Shown one piece after another: positions 1-10,220 of a stretch of 64,000 nt of DNA; within the stretch, counting starts at the first letter, position 1; every line of letters starts with the position of its first letter. Made by a program: the position numbers and the translations under genes. A model generated the notes under the pieces. That model ran no database searches, was not told where the DNA came from, and saw only the letters and a list, made by a program, of their open reading frames with translations. Source of the stretch: Bifidobacterium coryneforme (GTDB lineage Bacteria > Actinomycetota > Actinomycetes > Actinomycetales > Bifidobacteriaceae). The DNA is taken from assembly GCF_000737865.1 (NCBI RefSeq), contig NZ_CP007287.1, forward strand, positions 1,040,872-1,104,871, given 5' to 3'.

Positions 1-126
1 ATTTCGCGCGCATATACGCTTTCAATTGCTGCCACAACTGCTCCTTTAAGACTGTTGTTGTGATGTCTCCTACAGAATACTAGTTTTGTTGGACCAGATA
101 CAATACCAACCCGTTAGCGCTCACGC
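1..126. other. Intergenic left edge, no gene seen
   Basis: This stretch lies downstream of the minus-strand mfd stop. It is AT-richer than the neighbouring coding DNA. I see no convincing reading frame, RNA gene or terminator in it. Confidence 0.5.
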
Positions 127-3100
127 TCACAACTCTTCGTGGTGCCATGCCAGGTCATCCAGAAGCTGGTCAACCCATTCCACCATTTGGCCGGAATCCA
201 TCGGCCCCGATCCCAGGGACCCTGCGAACGGGGCGGGAACCAGCAGCGTGCTGGTGACAGGTCGGTATTGGCATCCCTTGTAGATACGCTCCATCCTCGA
301 CTGCAACGACTCAGGCAGATTCAGGGGTCTGACCCGGACACGCCCACCCTGGGTGGCAATCTCCGCGATGCCCAACTTCCGAGCCTTGGCCCGAAGCCGG
401 GCAATGGCGAAGAGGGTGTCGAACTCGGCGGGCGGTTGACCGTATCGGTCGGTCAGTTCCTCATGGAGATCCTGAAGGTCCTGGTCGTTACGGGCCGACG
501 CCAACTTCCTATAAGCCTCAAGACGGAGCTTGTCGGAGTCTATGTAGTCCACCGGAACCGAGGCCTCGATGGGCAGGTCGATGCTGACGTTGACCGATGG
601 GGCAGCCTGTGGTTCCTTATACTCCTCAACGGCCTGGGAGACCATCCGGACGTATAGGTCGAACCCGACCCCCTCGATGTGCCCCGACTGCTCATCACCC
701 AGGAGGTTACCCGTTCCGCGCAACTCCAGGTCCTTCATGGCCACATCGTATCCTGAACCCAAAGCCGTGCTCTGGGCGATGGTGGCCAAACGGTCATGAG
801 CTGTCTGGGTCATGGGCTTGCTGGGATCATAGAGGAAGTAGGCGTAGGCGCGCTCACGGCCCCGGCCCACCCTGCCACGCAGCTGGTGCAGCTGAGAGAG
901 GCCGAACCTATCAGCCCTGTCTACAATCAGGGTGTTGGCGTTGGGTATATCCAGACCGGTCTCGACGATGGTGGTGCAGACCAGGACGTCGATGTCGCGG
1001 CGCCAGAAGTCCTGGATGATTCCATCCAACTGCTTCTCCCCCATCTTGCCGTGGGCCACACCGACCCTGGCTTCAGGGACCAGTTCCTGGACCTTGGCTG
1101 ACACCTTGCCGATATCCTCAACCCGGTTGTGGATGTAGAAGACCTGCCCACCGCGCAGGAGCTCACGACGGACGGCAGCCGTGACCTGGGCATCCTCATA
1201 GGCCCCGACGTAGGTCAGGACCGGCAGCCGGTCCTCAGGAGGCGTGGCGAGGGTGGACATCTCCCTGATTCCGGTCACTGCCATCTCCAAGGTACGGGGT
1301 ATGGGGGTGGCGGAGAGGGAGAGAACATCGACGTTGGTCCTGATTGCCTTCAGGGTCTCCTTGTCTTCAACCCCGAAGCGTTGCTCCTCGTCGATGATCA
1401 TCAGCCCAAGGTCCTTGAACCGGATCTTGGGGTTGAGGAGCTTGTGGGTGCCGATAACCACGTCGACACTCCCGTCGGCCAGTCCCGCCATGGTGGCCTG
1501 GTTCTCCTTGGCGGTCTGGAAGCGGCTCATGGCTGCTACATTGACCGGGAATCCCTCGAAGCGGTCGACGAAGGTCTGGTGGTGCTGCTGAACCAGAAGA
1601 GTGGTCGGCACAAGAACCACGACCTGTTTGGAGTCCTGGACCGCCTTGAAGGCAGCCCTGATGGCAATCTCGGTCTTCCCGAAACCCACGTCACCACATA
1701 TCAAGCGGTCCATCGGCACCGGGCGTTCCATGTCGGCCTTGACCTCATCGATGGTGGTCAGCTGATCGGGGGTCTCCTGGAAGGGGAAGGCATCCTCAAG
1801 TTCCTTCTGCCAGGGTGTATCCGGGCTGAAGGCAAATCCCTTGGTTCGCTGGCGCGCGGAATAGAGCTTGACCAGGCCCTGGGCTATCTGGTGAACGTGC
1901 TTCCGCGCCTTGGCCTTGGTGGCCGACCAGTCCGAACCGCCGAGCTTGTTGAGCTTCGGTATCTCTGCACCGATGTACTTGCTGACCTGATCCAGCTGGT
2001 CGGCCGGAACGAAGAGCTTGTCGGGTGGAGCGTTGCGCTTGCTCGGAGCGTATTCCAGGACCAGATACTCTCGGCTGCCCTTCGTGGGGCCATTGCCGAT
2101 GGTCCTTTGCCTCATGCCCAGGTACTTTCCGATGCCATGCTGATCATGCACCACGAAATCGCCTGGTTTGAGTTCGGTCAGGTCGATGGCCTTGCGTCGC
2201 CTGCCCGAGGTCTTCTGACCTGCGGCCACACTGGTCCGACCAGTCAGGTCACGCTCGGTCAGGAGAGCCAGGCGAGCAGACGAATCGACGAATCCGTCAA
2301 CGGCCATGGAGCGCAGATACTCCACCCCGGTAATACCAGCGGATTCCAGAGCCCGGCGTAGTCGACTCAGGGTCCCTTGGGCGGCTGCTGTGACCACAAC
2401 CCGGTCTCCCGCCTTGGTCAGACCCATCAGGCCGGAGCGGGCCTTATCCTCGTCGCCGCGGTATTCGTCAGGCGTCTGAGCGTCGAGGCGTTCCGCCCCC
2501 TCGCGGTCTGTGTCCACAGACAGCTCCGTCAGTTTCCATACCTGGTGCTTGCTGAATTCCAGCGCGGAAATGATCTGGTCGTACTCCAGGAAACTGGCCT
2601 GGTCGAAGCTGATGGGGGCACCGGCTCCATGTCCCGAGGCCGCCACATGCCAGCTGGCCGCAAGAAACTCGTTCGCGGTCTTGGTCAGGTCCTGGGCCGA
2701 CCGGCGCAGGAGTTCGGGTTCGGAGAGGAGAACCAGGGCACTGTCGGGAAGCATGCTCTGCACCGGCACAAGGTCGGGCACCAGGGCCGGCAGGAGGGAC
2801 TCCATGCCTTCGACCGGTATGGCCTGGGCGATGGACTCCAACATGTCGTCAGCGTTGGGGATGCTTCCAATCAGGGCCTTGGCCCGCTGCCGCACCTGGT
2901 CGGTCAGCTGTAGTTCACGACAGGGGGGAGCCCAGATCCGATCCAGCCCATCGCCGAAGGTGCGTTGATCCGAGGCATGGAATGAACGGATGGTGTCAAC
3001 CTCATCACCGAAGAACTCAATGCGAACGGGGTGGGGCATGGTGGGCACGAAGACATCCAGGATGCCTCCCCTGACGGCGAACTGGCCCCTCTCCATCACC

Positions 3101-3711
3101 AGGTCGACCCGGGTGTAAGCGTTACGGACCAAGGCTTCACCGGCACGGCCCATATCCATCTCGGTACCGACCGTGAATACCAGGGGCTCCACGTCCTGAA
3201 GCCCCTTCACCACGGGTTGGAGAAGGGAACGGATGGGCATGACCAGAATCCTGATCGGTCCGAAGATCGGATCACCCTCTATGGGATGCGCCAGGCGGCG
3301 GAAAACCGCCATTCGCGAGGCCACCGTGTCAGCCCTGGGCGACAGGCGCTCGTGGGGTAGGGTCTCCCAGGCTTCCAGCGTGGCCACATCGTGGGGATCG
3401 CCCCCGTACCAGGACCTGATGGATCGGCCCATCTCCTGGGCATCATGCTCGGAGGGCACCACCATGACGACCGGCCCCTGCCCCGCGGCTGCCACGGCCA
3501 GGGCCGGGCGGGCACCCAATGGGGCCTGGACCAGAAGGGAGGGATCTATGTCCGAAGCGGGAGGCTCGATCTTCCCGTCGGCAAGTCGGGCAAAGGTCTC
3601 GTCATCAAAAAGAGGCTCAAGGAGGTCATGCAGGGCACCGTCCATGGCAACGGGGTGCTCAGTCTCCCCCTGCCGGGAATCCTCTGAATCCGTGGTGTGA
3701 TCAACGGCCAT
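127..3711 (-). CDS. mfd: Transcription-repair coupling factor Mfd
   Basis: ATP-driven translocase that dislodges stalled RNA polymerase and recruits UvrA for nucleotide excision repair. The 1,194-residue product has the normal family length. In order it shows an N-terminal UvrB-like region, the RNA-polymerase-interacting domain near residue 515 (FVVHDQHGIGKYLG), a RecG-like SF2 motor with Walker A GDVGFGKTE near 672, DEEQRFG near 772 followed by SATPIPRTLEM, and the TRCF C-terminal domain. The frame stays open upstream to 3894, but that extension lies inside pth and does not look like Mfd, so I start at the ATG at 3711. That start overlaps the pth stop by 11 bases, so the two are probably co-transcribed. 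Family identification is very secure. Confidence 0.97.
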   Translation of the reverse strand: MAVDHTTDSEDSRQGETEHPVAMDGALHDLLEPLFDDETFARLADGKIEPPASDIDPSLLVQAPLGARPALAVAAAGQGPVVMVVPSEHDAQEMGRSIRSWYGGDPHDVATLEAWETLPHERLSPRADTVASRMAVFRRLAHPIEGDPIFGPIRILVMPIRSLLQPVVKGLQDVEPLVFTVGTEMDMGRAGEALVRNAYTRVDLVMERGQFAVRGGILDVFVPTMPHPVRIEFFGDEVDTIRSFHASDQRTFGDGLDRIWAPPCRELQLTDQVRQRAKALIGSIPNADDMLESIAQAIPVEGMESLLPALVPDLVPVQSMLPDSALVLLSEPELLRRSAQDLTKTANEFLAASWHVAASGHGAGAPISFDQASFLEYDQIISALEFSKHQVWKLTELSVDTDREGAERLDAQTPDEYRGDEDKARSGLMGLTKAGDRVVVTAAAQGTLSRLRRALESAGITGVEYLRSMAVDGFVDSSARLALLTERDLTGRTSVAAGQKTSGRRRKAIDLTELKPGDFVVHDQHGIGKYLGMRQRTIGNGPTKGSREYLVLEYAPSKRNAPPDKLFVPADQLDQVSKYIGAEIPKLNKLGGSDWSATKAKARKHVHQIAQGLVKLYSARQRTKGFAFSPDTPWQKELEDAFPFQETPDQLTTIDEVKADMERPVPMDRLICGDVGFGKTEIAIRAAFKAVQDSKQVVVLVPTTLLVQQHHQTFVDRFEGFPVNVAAMSRFQTAKENQATMAGLADGSVDVVIGTHKLLNPKIRFKDLGLMIIDEEQRFGVEDKETLKAIRTNVDVLSLSATPIPRTLEMAVTGIREMSTLATPPEDRLPVLTYVGAYEDAQVTAAVRRELLRGGQVFYIHNRVEDIGKVSAKVQELVPEARVGVAHGKMGEKQLDGIIQDFWRRDIDVLVCTTIVETGLDIPNANTLIVDRADRFGLSQLHQLRGRVGRGRERAYAYFLYDPSKPMTQTAHDRLATIAQSTALGSGYDVAMKDLELRGTGNLLGDEQSGHIEGVGFDLYVRMVSQAVEEYKEPQAAPSVNVSIDLPIEASVPVDYIDSDKLRLEAYRKLASARNDQDLQDLHEELTDRYGQPPAEFDTLFAIARLRAKARKLGIAEIATQGGRVRVRPLNLPESLQSRMERIYKGCQYRPVTSTLLVPAPFAGSLGSGPMDSGQMVEWVDQLLDDLAWHHEEL

Positions 3712-4300
3712 TGAACTGCTCCTGGGCCTGGGGAACCCCCTTGAAGACGATGGTCTCTGCTGCATCGGCTCCGTCAGCCAGGAAGTCCGGCAATTCACTG
3801 CGCTGGGCACCGGAGAACCCTCCCAGGACCCAGTCGACCGTCTTGCGGTGGGCATCCTGCCCGCGCTGAGCATGGCCCACCCCCAGCCGCACACGGGAGT
3901 ACGCGTTACTGCCCAGGGACCGGTCTATGGAACGGATGCCGTTGTGTCCGCCGGCAGATCCACCGGCCTTGACCTTGATTCTACCGAATTCCAGGTCCAT
4001 GTCGTCGTGAATGACCACGATATGGTTGGTGTCGATATGGTAATACGCACTGATGGAAGCCAGGGCATTACCGGAATCGTTCATGAAAGTCAGCGGCTTG
4101 GCAAGAAGGAACTTGACCTGACGGGAATCCAGGTTCATGACCCCCCGTCCCAGCATGGCCAGACCCTTATGATCGGCGAAGGAGACGGACCACCGTTCGG
4201 CCAGAACATCGGCGCACATGAATCCCATGTTGTGGCGCGTTCCTTCGTACCTGCTCCCGGGATTGCCCAGTCCGGCTATAAGCCAGAAATCTGATGCCAT
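3701..4300 (-). CDS. pth: Peptidyl-tRNA hydrolase
   Basis: Cleaves the ester bond of peptidyl-tRNAs released from stalled ribosomes, recycling tRNA in the cytoplasm. The 199-residue protein starts MASDFWLIAGLGNPG and shows the family signatures: GLGNPG with RYEGTRHNMGF (catalytic His), a DDMDLEFG stretch, and KAGGSAGGHNGIRSI. A longer in-frame extension to 4387 is not conserved-looking and would precede the Rossmann-like first strand, so the ATG at 4300 is chosen. It is followed directly by mfd on the same strand, a very common bacterial pairing. Confidence 0.96.
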   Translation of the reverse strand: MASDFWLIAGLGNPGSRYEGTRHNMGFMCADVLAERWSVSFADHKGLAMLGRGVMNLDSRQVKFLLAKPLTFMNDSGNALASISAYYHIDTNHIVVIHDDMDLEFGRIKVKAGGSAGGHNGIRSIDRSLGSNAYSRVRLGVGHAQRGQDAHRKTVDWVLGGFSGAQRSELPDFLADGADAAETIVFKGVPQAQEQFNGR

Positions 4301-4387
4301 GCCTGTACCTGCCTCCTGCTCTCGTCGGATCGTTGAGATTCTACACAGGATTCGCGACCGGTTCCCTTGCCCGGCAGCCTTGTTCAC

Positions 4388-4915
4388 TCAGAGGGTGAGG
4401 ACCCAGTATGAGACATCGTGGACTTCATATCGGTCCGATGCCCCCTTCGGCAGAAGGCCGAACCTCCGGAACCCAAAATGCCCAAGAACACCCTTGGTGC
4501 CGAGGTTGTCATCAAAGATGACTGCGACGACCATTCGCATACCCGACTTCTTCGCCGCATCGATAAGGGCCCTTACCAGAACAGTGGCCAGGCCCCTCCC
4601 CCGGGCGGACCGGTCAACGTAATACCCCAGTTCGCAGGTATTCGCATAGCCCGGCCGGTCATAATACGAAGACAGGGAACCGAAAGCCTGCACTTCACCT
4701 TCGACCTCGACCACCATGACGGGATGCCCTTGGTCAGGCCGGTGAACGCGGAGCCAGTCACGCCGGGCCTCCCGACTGACCGGCTCCAGGTCGGCGGTGG
4801 AACCTCCGTCGAGTACCGCCTGGTTGTATATCTCGGTAAGACGCCCCAGGTCCTGCTCACGGCAGAGCCGGATCATCGGGTCCTGGACCCGCGAATCGGA
4901 CCCGGCGGCAGTCAC
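4388..4915 (-). CDS. GNAT-family N-acetyltransferase (phosphinothricin acetyltransferase-like)
   Basis: Acetyl-CoA-dependent N-acetyltransferase of 175 residues. The acetyl-CoA loop is visible as DRSARGRGLATVLVRAL near 100-117, followed by a typical C-terminal segment (FDDNLGTKGVLGHFGFRRFG) where NxxS-type sequences sit in the Pat/YncA group. The start codon overlaps the stop of the UPF0182 gene in an ATGA, suggesting translational coupling. The substrate cannot be read from sequence; the resemblance to phosphinothricin/methionine-sulfoximine acetyltransferases is family-level only. Confidence 0.85.
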   Translation of the reverse strand: MTAAGSDSRVQDPMIRLCREQDLGRLTEIYNQAVLDGGSTADLEPVSREARRDWLRVHRPDQGHPVMVVEVEGEVQAFGSLSSYYDRPGYANTCELGYYVDRSARGRGLATVLVRALIDAAKKSGMRMVVAVIFDDNLGTKGVLGHFGFRRFGLLPKGASDRYEVHDVSYWVLTL

Positions 4916-7900
4916 TGCCTCCCGCCCTCCTGTTCGGTGGCCTGCTTCAGGGCCTCCTTCAGACGGTCCTGCGCCTCTCCATAGGCGCTGAAATCGCCCT
5001 TCTTCAAAGCCGCATCAGAATCGGACATGGCTTGATTGGCCTGATTCAGGGACTGGCGCAGGGCCTCGGTGTTTCCTGAAGTCCCGGCTGAGGCAGGCTG
5101 GGAGGCGTTATGCCCCTCCCCGTCTCCGTTATCCTGGCCTTGTCCCGCAGCCGACTGTGCAGCAGCCGATGTCTGTGCGGTGGCGTTCTCCGCATCCCCA
5201 GCAGCTGCGCCCGAGTTCCCCTTGAAGGTCTTGTTCAGTGCATCATCAAGGGTGGGGGCCGAGCTGACCTTGTCGCCGAAGGCCACAAGGACCCGCTTCA
5301 GGAGAGGGAAGCTGGTGGACCCACTGGACTGGACATAGACCGGCTGGATGTAGATGAGGCCCCCTCCTATCGGCAGGGTCAGGAGGTTGCCGCGTTTGAC
5401 CTTGGTCGATCCCGACTGGAGCAGGTTCAGCTCGGTGGAGACGGTCGCATCGGAGTTGAAGTTGTTCTGCGCCTGTCCCGGCCCAGGAACATTGGAGTTC
5501 TTGGGGAGTTCCATCAGCCTGATTGTCCCGTAATCCGGCCCTATCACGCCCTTCCTGGAGCCCGCGTCCGAATCGACGGAGAGGAATCCCGTCAATATCT
5601 CGCGGGTGGAGGTGCCTGCGGGAATGAAGGTCGAGGTCAGGGAGAAGGCCGGCTTATCGGTTCCCGGGGTCTGCAGGGTCAGGTAGTAGGGCGGCTGCTT
5701 GACCCCATCGTTCTGCTCCCTGCTGCTTCCTGTGGGATCGACGGGGGTCTGCCAGAAATCCTCCCCTGAGAAGAACTGGCTGGCCGAGTTGACGTGATAC
5801 CGCGAGAGAAGCTGTCGTTGAACCTTGAAGAGGCTCTCCGGATAACGCATGTGACTCATCAGGTCACCCGAGATTTCCGAGAGCGGCTTGTATTGACCGG
5901 GGAACACCTGCTGCCAGGCCTTGAGCACCGGGTCGTCCTGGTCCCAGGCGTAGAGGTCGACGGAACCGTCATAGGCGTCGACAGTTGCCTTGACCGAGTT
6001 CCTGATGTAGTTGGCATCCTGTGATCCCAATCCTTTGACTGCCTCGGAACTCAGGGTGGTGGTGTCCTGGGTGATCGGCCCCAAATCGACCTTCTGCGAG
6101 TACGGATAGGCATCGGATGTGGTGTATCCGTCCACAATCCACTTGACACGGCCGTCGACCACTGCAGGGTACACCCTGCCATCCAGGGTCAGATAGGGGG
6201 CGACCTTGGCCACCCTCTCCTTGGGTGAGCGATTGTAGAGAATCTGGGAGTCGGGGGTCACACGGTCCGAGAAGAGTATCTGGTCGGAGCCGAATCGGAT
6301 GGCATACAGCACCCTGGACATGAAGTTGCCGACCGAGGGTCCGCCATCACCCTTGAAGGTATTGGTGGCCCCCTTCGAACCGGTCGGGTAATCGAACTCC
6401 CAACCACTCGCCCCCTCCGGCGCGCCCACGATTGAATACTCGGGGGCATTGGGAGAGAAGTAAATCCTGGGTTCATAGTGCTGGGACTCGGTCAGTTTGC
6501 CCTTGGTGGGAATGTCCTGCTCGAAGAACTCGGGCTGCCCATCAGGGGTCACCTTGTTTCCGTAGGCCGCCACAATGCCATAACCGTGGGTGAAGACCGT
6601 ATGGTCGTTGACCCAGTTGCGATTGTCGTTACCCTCCAGATCCAACTCCCTGGCACCGATGACCGTATCCTGGCTGATCCCGTCGATCTCATACTTGTCA
6701 ACAGCAAGGGTGTCTTCGAAGGTGTAGTACTGCTTGGACTGCTGCAACTGGCGGAAGGTCGGGGAAACCACCTGGGGGTCGAGAAGTCTGATCTGCGCCG
6801 TGGTCTCTGCATCCTGCGACAGGGCTCCGGACTGAACCTCAGTGGTTGCGTCGTAGGACTCGTTTTTCAGGTTGGTAAGACCGTAGGCCTGAGTGGTGGC
6901 CGCAATATTGCGCTGTATGTACTCCGACTCCATCTCCTGGGCATTCGGGCTGACACGGAATCGCTGGACCACTGCCGGCCAGACACCGGTCAGAAGAATG
7001 GCAACGACAATGGTGGCCGCAATGGAAATGACGGGCAGACGCCACTGCTTCACCGCCATCGCCACCGAATCCGCAGCAGGTCTGACCTCCGCCAAGGTCT
7101 TCGACCGGAGTATCCAGACCCCGAGAATGATCCCCAGTGCGGCAATCAGCACCGCCATGACCAGGGTGACGGGGATATTGGCCTTGACCGCGGTGTAGGA
7201 GGCACCGGTAATCCTGTCGCCTTCCTCGGTAAGCCTATTGAAAACGCCCAGGGCCGTCCTTCCACCCCAGACCAGCATGAACAGCATGAACCAGATGGCA
7301 ACCTGCCTACGCGCACGACCCGTCATCGACAGGATGCCCTTCCCATCGACCGGCATGGTGAGCCTGATGCCCCCCATGAGGAAGTTGGTAACCAGGCTGA
7401 AGACCAGGGCGGCGAGAAGAATCATCATGACAGAGGAGGCAACCAGTTCCAGACCCGGCAGAACGAAAACGTAGAAGCCCGTATCAAGACCGAATTGGGG
7501 ATCCTTGACCCCGAAGGACTGGGAATTGAAGAGGAGAAGAACCTGTTTCCAGTCCACATTGAACTGCGAACCGAAGAAGATGCCGACCACCAGGGAGACC
7601 ACCACGGCAACCTTCAAGGCGCTCTTCGAAGATATGCCCTTGCCGACCTCTATCAGGTCACCCTTGACGCGGATCGTGGATCCGTCAGGAGAGTCCGGAC
7701 GGGCTCGAATGGCCAGGATGGACGAGAAGAGGGTGACGGCCGCCAGTACAAGGGCATAGGCGACCCACAGTCCCACCTTGACGCCGAATTGGGTCCAGAT
7801 AACCCGTCCGGCACCCAGTTGGGAGTACCACATGACATCCGTGATGAACCTGCTCAAGCCGAAGAGGAGGGCAAACACCACGAGAGCGATGGCAACAACC

Positions 7901-8142
7901 ACAGCCAGAACCCTGGTTCCCTTGGAGGGACCACCTTCAGGCCTGCCTGACCTGGTAATCCGAGGAGCTGAGGGCCCTGAGAACCGGAACCCCCTGTCGG
8001 GGCCACGAGAGGTGGAACCCTCCTGGTCACCATCGGTCTGCACATCGAGGATGACCGGATCATCCTCATCCCGGCGACGACCCCGCTTATGGGGATCCTG
8101 GTCGGGATCGAACATGGCTCCGAACAAATCATAGAAAGACAT
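4912..8142 (-). CDS. UPF0182 family large integral membrane protein
   Basis: A 1,076-residue actinobacterial membrane protein of unknown function. A charged cytoplasmic N-terminus (about 1-65, rich in Asp, Arg and Gly) precedes roughly seven hydrophobic helices between about 75 and 390. A long extracytoplasmic region follows with UPF0182-like motifs (NDHTVFTHGYGIVAAYGN; YPESLFKVQRQLL). The last 110 residues are a low-complexity Ala/Gln/Asp tail. Nothing is known that would let me assign a reaction. It sits between a glycosyltransferase gene and the GNAT gene on the same strand. Confidence 0.92.
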   Translation of the reverse strand: MSFYDLFGAMFDPDQDPHKRGRRRDEDDPVILDVQTDGDQEGSTSRGPDRGFRFSGPSAPRITRSGRPEGGPSKGTRVLAVVVAIALVVFALLFGLSRFITDVMWYSQLGAGRVIWTQFGVKVGLWVAYALVLAAVTLFSSILAIRARPDSPDGSTIRVKGDLIEVGKGISSKSALKVAVVVSLVVGIFFGSQFNVDWKQVLLLFNSQSFGVKDPQFGLDTGFYVFVLPGLELVASSVMMILLAALVFSLVTNFLMGGIRLTMPVDGKGILSMTGRARRQVAIWFMLFMLVWGGRTALGVFNRLTEEGDRITGASYTAVKANIPVTLVMAVLIAALGIILGVWILRSKTLAEVRPAADSVAMAVKQWRLPVISIAATIVVAILLTGVWPAVVQRFRVSPNAQEMESEYIQRNIAATTQAYGLTNLKNESYDATTEVQSGALSQDAETTAQIRLLDPQVVSPTFRQLQQSKQYYTFEDTLAVDKYEIDGISQDTVIGARELDLEGNDNRNWVNDHTVFTHGYGIVAAYGNKVTPDGQPEFFEQDIPTKGKLTESQHYEPRIYFSPNAPEYSIVGAPEGASGWEFDYPTGSKGATNTFKGDGGPSVGNFMSRVLYAIRFGSDQILFSDRVTPDSQILYNRSPKERVAKVAPYLTLDGRVYPAVVDGRVKWIVDGYTTSDAYPYSQKVDLGPITQDTTTLSSEAVKGLGSQDANYIRNSVKATVDAYDGSVDLYAWDQDDPVLKAWQQVFPGQYKPLSEISGDLMSHMRYPESLFKVQRQLLSRYHVNSASQFFSGEDFWQTPVDPTGSSREQNDGVKQPPYYLTLQTPGTDKPAFSLTSTFIPAGTSTREILTGFLSVDSDAGSRKGVIGPDYGTIRLMELPKNSNVPGPGQAQNNFNSDATVSTELNLLQSGSTKVKRGNLLTLPIGGGLIYIQPVYVQSSGSTSFPLLKRVLVAFGDKVSSAPTLDDALNKTFKGNSGAAAGDAENATAQTSAAAQSAAGQGQDNGDGEGHNASQPASAGTSGNTEALRQSLNQANQAMSDSDAALKKGDFSAYGEAQDRLKEALKQATEQEGGRQ

Positions 8143-8151
8143 AAACCAACC

Positions 8152-9309
8152 CTACCTGATGAGGCGGTCCTGTATGGCCTGTTCGTATACCTCCTCAACC
8201 TGGTCCGCTACCGAATGCACGTCATAGCGGCTCAAAAGCGCCGTCTGTCGCCTATGGATACCCCTGGCCCAGTCCGGATTCCCGAATACACGGGCGATTC
8301 GCTCGGCCAGGATGATCGGGGTCTGTGGGTCGTTGACCCTGACCAGGGCCTCTTCATCATCCTGGAGGGTGGAACGGTACCCCGGATTGTCACCTGCCAG
8401 AATCACCCCGGCCCCGGATGCCATAGCCTCCAGGAGGACGATACCGAAGGACTCCCCACCGGTGGATGGGAAGACGGCCAGGTCCGCGCTGGCCAACAGA
8501 GCCGGTTTGTCCGACTCGGTGACGAAGCCGGGAAAGTCAATCGGAGTGGCGAGGTCTTGGGCACGCTGTCGGCAGCGTTCCAGAAGGGGCCCTTTTCCGG
8601 CCATGGTCAGGTGAAGGCCCTCCGGCAGTATCCCCCGGCGTTCACCCTGAGCGATGGCCTCAATGAGCAGGTCGGCTCCCTTACGCGCAACGAACCTGCC
8701 CAGGAAGACCAGGTGCGGACCCTGACCATGCAGCCGATCGATGGACTCGGTCCCGGCTCGGTCCCTGTTGGCCCTGATAGCCGCGACATCAATGGGATTG
8801 GGGATGATTCGGCTTTCCACCCCAGCCGTGGTTCTGGCATAATCCGCAGCCACCTTGGAGACTGAAATCACCTGATCGATGCGACGGTGACTGCCGGCAT
8901 TGATCCTCCCCAGAACCTGGCCTCCCTTAAGTTGCATGGTCCCGGTGGGTGCGATGTGGTAGGTGGCAACCAGGCCCGTACCAGGGTCGGCTCGTTTGAT
9001 GACCCGCCCGGCCATCAGCGGGCTGTACGGCGCCTGGACGTGAAGAACATCAAAGCGCCCTTCATCCAGTACCTTTCTGATACCGCGGACCGGGGCCAGT
9101 AGGGGGATGCGCATCCTGTTCCCGTTGAAGGAGACCATCATGTTGCGCGACATGGAATGGACACCACTCACCGGAGGATGGGCGGTCTGTCCGACCAGGT
9201 ACTCCACGTGATGACCCCGTTCCCTGAGTGCCTTGCCCAGGGTGAGGATATGTTGCTGGACACCATCGAAGACGTCCAGGGTGTCATCGAACACGAACCC
9301 TATTCTCAC
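8152..9309 (-). CDS. GT4-family glycosyltransferase (PimA-like)
   Basis: Retaining GT-B glycosyltransferase of 385 residues, probably using a nucleotide-sugar donor at the inner face of the membrane. The N-terminal domain opens with IGFVFDDTLDVFDGVQQHI, close to the GGVQ loop of PimA-type mannosyltransferases. The C-terminal domain carries the E-x7-E motif in GGESFGIVLLEAMASG, followed by GDNPGYRS. The gene is nine bases upstream of UPF0182 on the same strand. A role in glycolipid or cell-surface glycan synthesis is likely, but the acceptor is not known. Confidence 0.88.
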   Translation of the reverse strand: MRIGFVFDDTLDVFDGVQQHILTLGKALRERGHHVEYLVGQTAHPPVSGVHSMSRNMMVSFNGNRMRIPLLAPVRGIRKVLDEGRFDVLHVQAPYSPLMAGRVIKRADPGTGLVATYHIAPTGTMQLKGGQVLGRINAGSHRRIDQVISVSKVAADYARTTAGVESRIIPNPIDVAAIRANRDRAGTESIDRLHGQGPHLVFLGRFVARKGADLLIEAIAQGERRGILPEGLHLTMAGKGPLLERCRQRAQDLATPIDFPGFVTESDKPALLASADLAVFPSTGGESFGIVLLEAMASGAGVILAGDNPGYRSTLQDDEEALVRVNDPQTPIILAERIARVFGNPDWARGIHRRQTALLSRYDVHSVADQVEEVYEQAIQDRLIR

Positions 9310-9390
9310 TAGACTGCCCCATCATCCATATCCGGGCGCTCATCGCCCCTTCACCGAACTACCGGACCCGACTTGCCGTAACCGCTCCGA

Positions 9391-10035
9391 TCAGGACCGG
9401 ACCCCAGCATCACCAGATTCCGCCGAAGTCCTGTCGCCCAAGGCCAGTTCGCGCCCCATCAGGGCCAGAGAAACCAGGTGCCTATCCGCCGCCTGTCTTG
9501 CCTCAGGTTCGTCATCGCCCGATCTGAGGTTGTCGATGTAGGTGAAGGAGACATCGCCCGCCCGGCAGTACTTGATAAAGGTCTGCTGGCGTATCTGATT
9601 GTCCAGGGCCTGACCGATGCCACTGGAGCGGTACCAGTCCTCTCCGCCCCCGCTGAGCATGACAATCCTGATGGTCTTGCCGGCCAAGGCGCCCGGTGTT
9701 CCATCGGCGTCATAGGAGAACCCGCGGCAGAGCACTCTGTCAAAAAAGCCCTTCATGATGGCGGGCATCGTGTACCAGTAAATGGGGAAGACCAAGGCCA
9801 GCGCGTCAGCATCGCGAATCCGCGACTGCATGGCCAGCACATCATCAGGCATGGGCCCACGTCCGAGATAGTGCTCGCGATCCTCCATGCCGTAAACCGG
9901 ATTGAAGCCTTCTGCACAGAGGTCAATCAGCTCTGTTTGCGCTCCTCCTTCGGCCGCACCGTCCAGCAGGGCATTGCCGGCCGCATTGGTCATGCTCAGG
10001 GGATCGGGATTTGCAGTGACAGCAACGATTTTCAT
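9391..10035 (-). CDS. NAD(P)H-dependent oxidoreductase, flavodoxin-like fold (KefF/MdaB type)
   Basis: FMN-binding quinone-reductase-type enzyme of 214 residues. It starts MKIVAVTANPDPLSMTN and has the flavodoxin-like order of secondary structure, with LALVFPIYWYTMPAIMKGFF (the WPxxWx-like flavin/substrate segment) near 85-105 and a later GGGEDWYRSSG loop. The frame is open up to 10194, but AAGGAG sits nine bases before the ATG at 10035, which fixes the start. It is divergent from the M-box operon, so the intervening 400 bases hold control signals for both. Confidence 0.85.
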   Translation of the reverse strand: MKIVAVTANPDPLSMTNAAGNALLDGAAEGGAQTELIDLCAEGFNPVYGMEDREHYLGRGPMPDDVLAMQSRIRDADALALVFPIYWYTMPAIMKGFFDRVLCRGFSYDADGTPGALAGKTIRIVMLSGGGEDWYRSSGIGQALDNQIRQQTFIKYCRAGDVSFTYIDNLRSGDDEPEARQAADRHLVSLALMGRELALGDRTSAESGDAGVRS

Positions 10036-10187
10036 GTAGCCCATCTCCTTGTACGTGATGCATGCGTTCGCGGGCCATTCCATCCAGCCAACATCCATGA
10101 GACTGGTGTCCACGAGCGCGACGTTTTCTTCCATTCTGCGGCCAGGCAAAGACCAAAACGTGGAAAAACCCCGGCATGTCGAGGTGC

Positions 10188-10216
10188 TTGACATCTCTCC
10201 GGCCCCTACCTATCCT
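10188..10216 (+). promoter_or_regulatory. Strong sigma-70-type promoter of the M-box operon
   Basis: A perfect -35 TTGACA (10188-10193) is followed by a 17-base spacer and -10 TATCCT (10211-10216). Transcription would start at about 10222, exactly at the 5' end of the riboswitch aptamer. Confidence 0.8.
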
Positions 10217-10220
10217 TATG

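Noticed and set aside
1129-2361. A 410-codon plus-strand open frame antisense to mfd
   Set aside because: It is the shadow of a very well conserved minus-strand gene; its translation has no recognisable domain.
6478-7950. A 490-codon plus-strand open frame inside the UPF0182 gene
   Set aside because: Antisense shadow; no start signal and no family.
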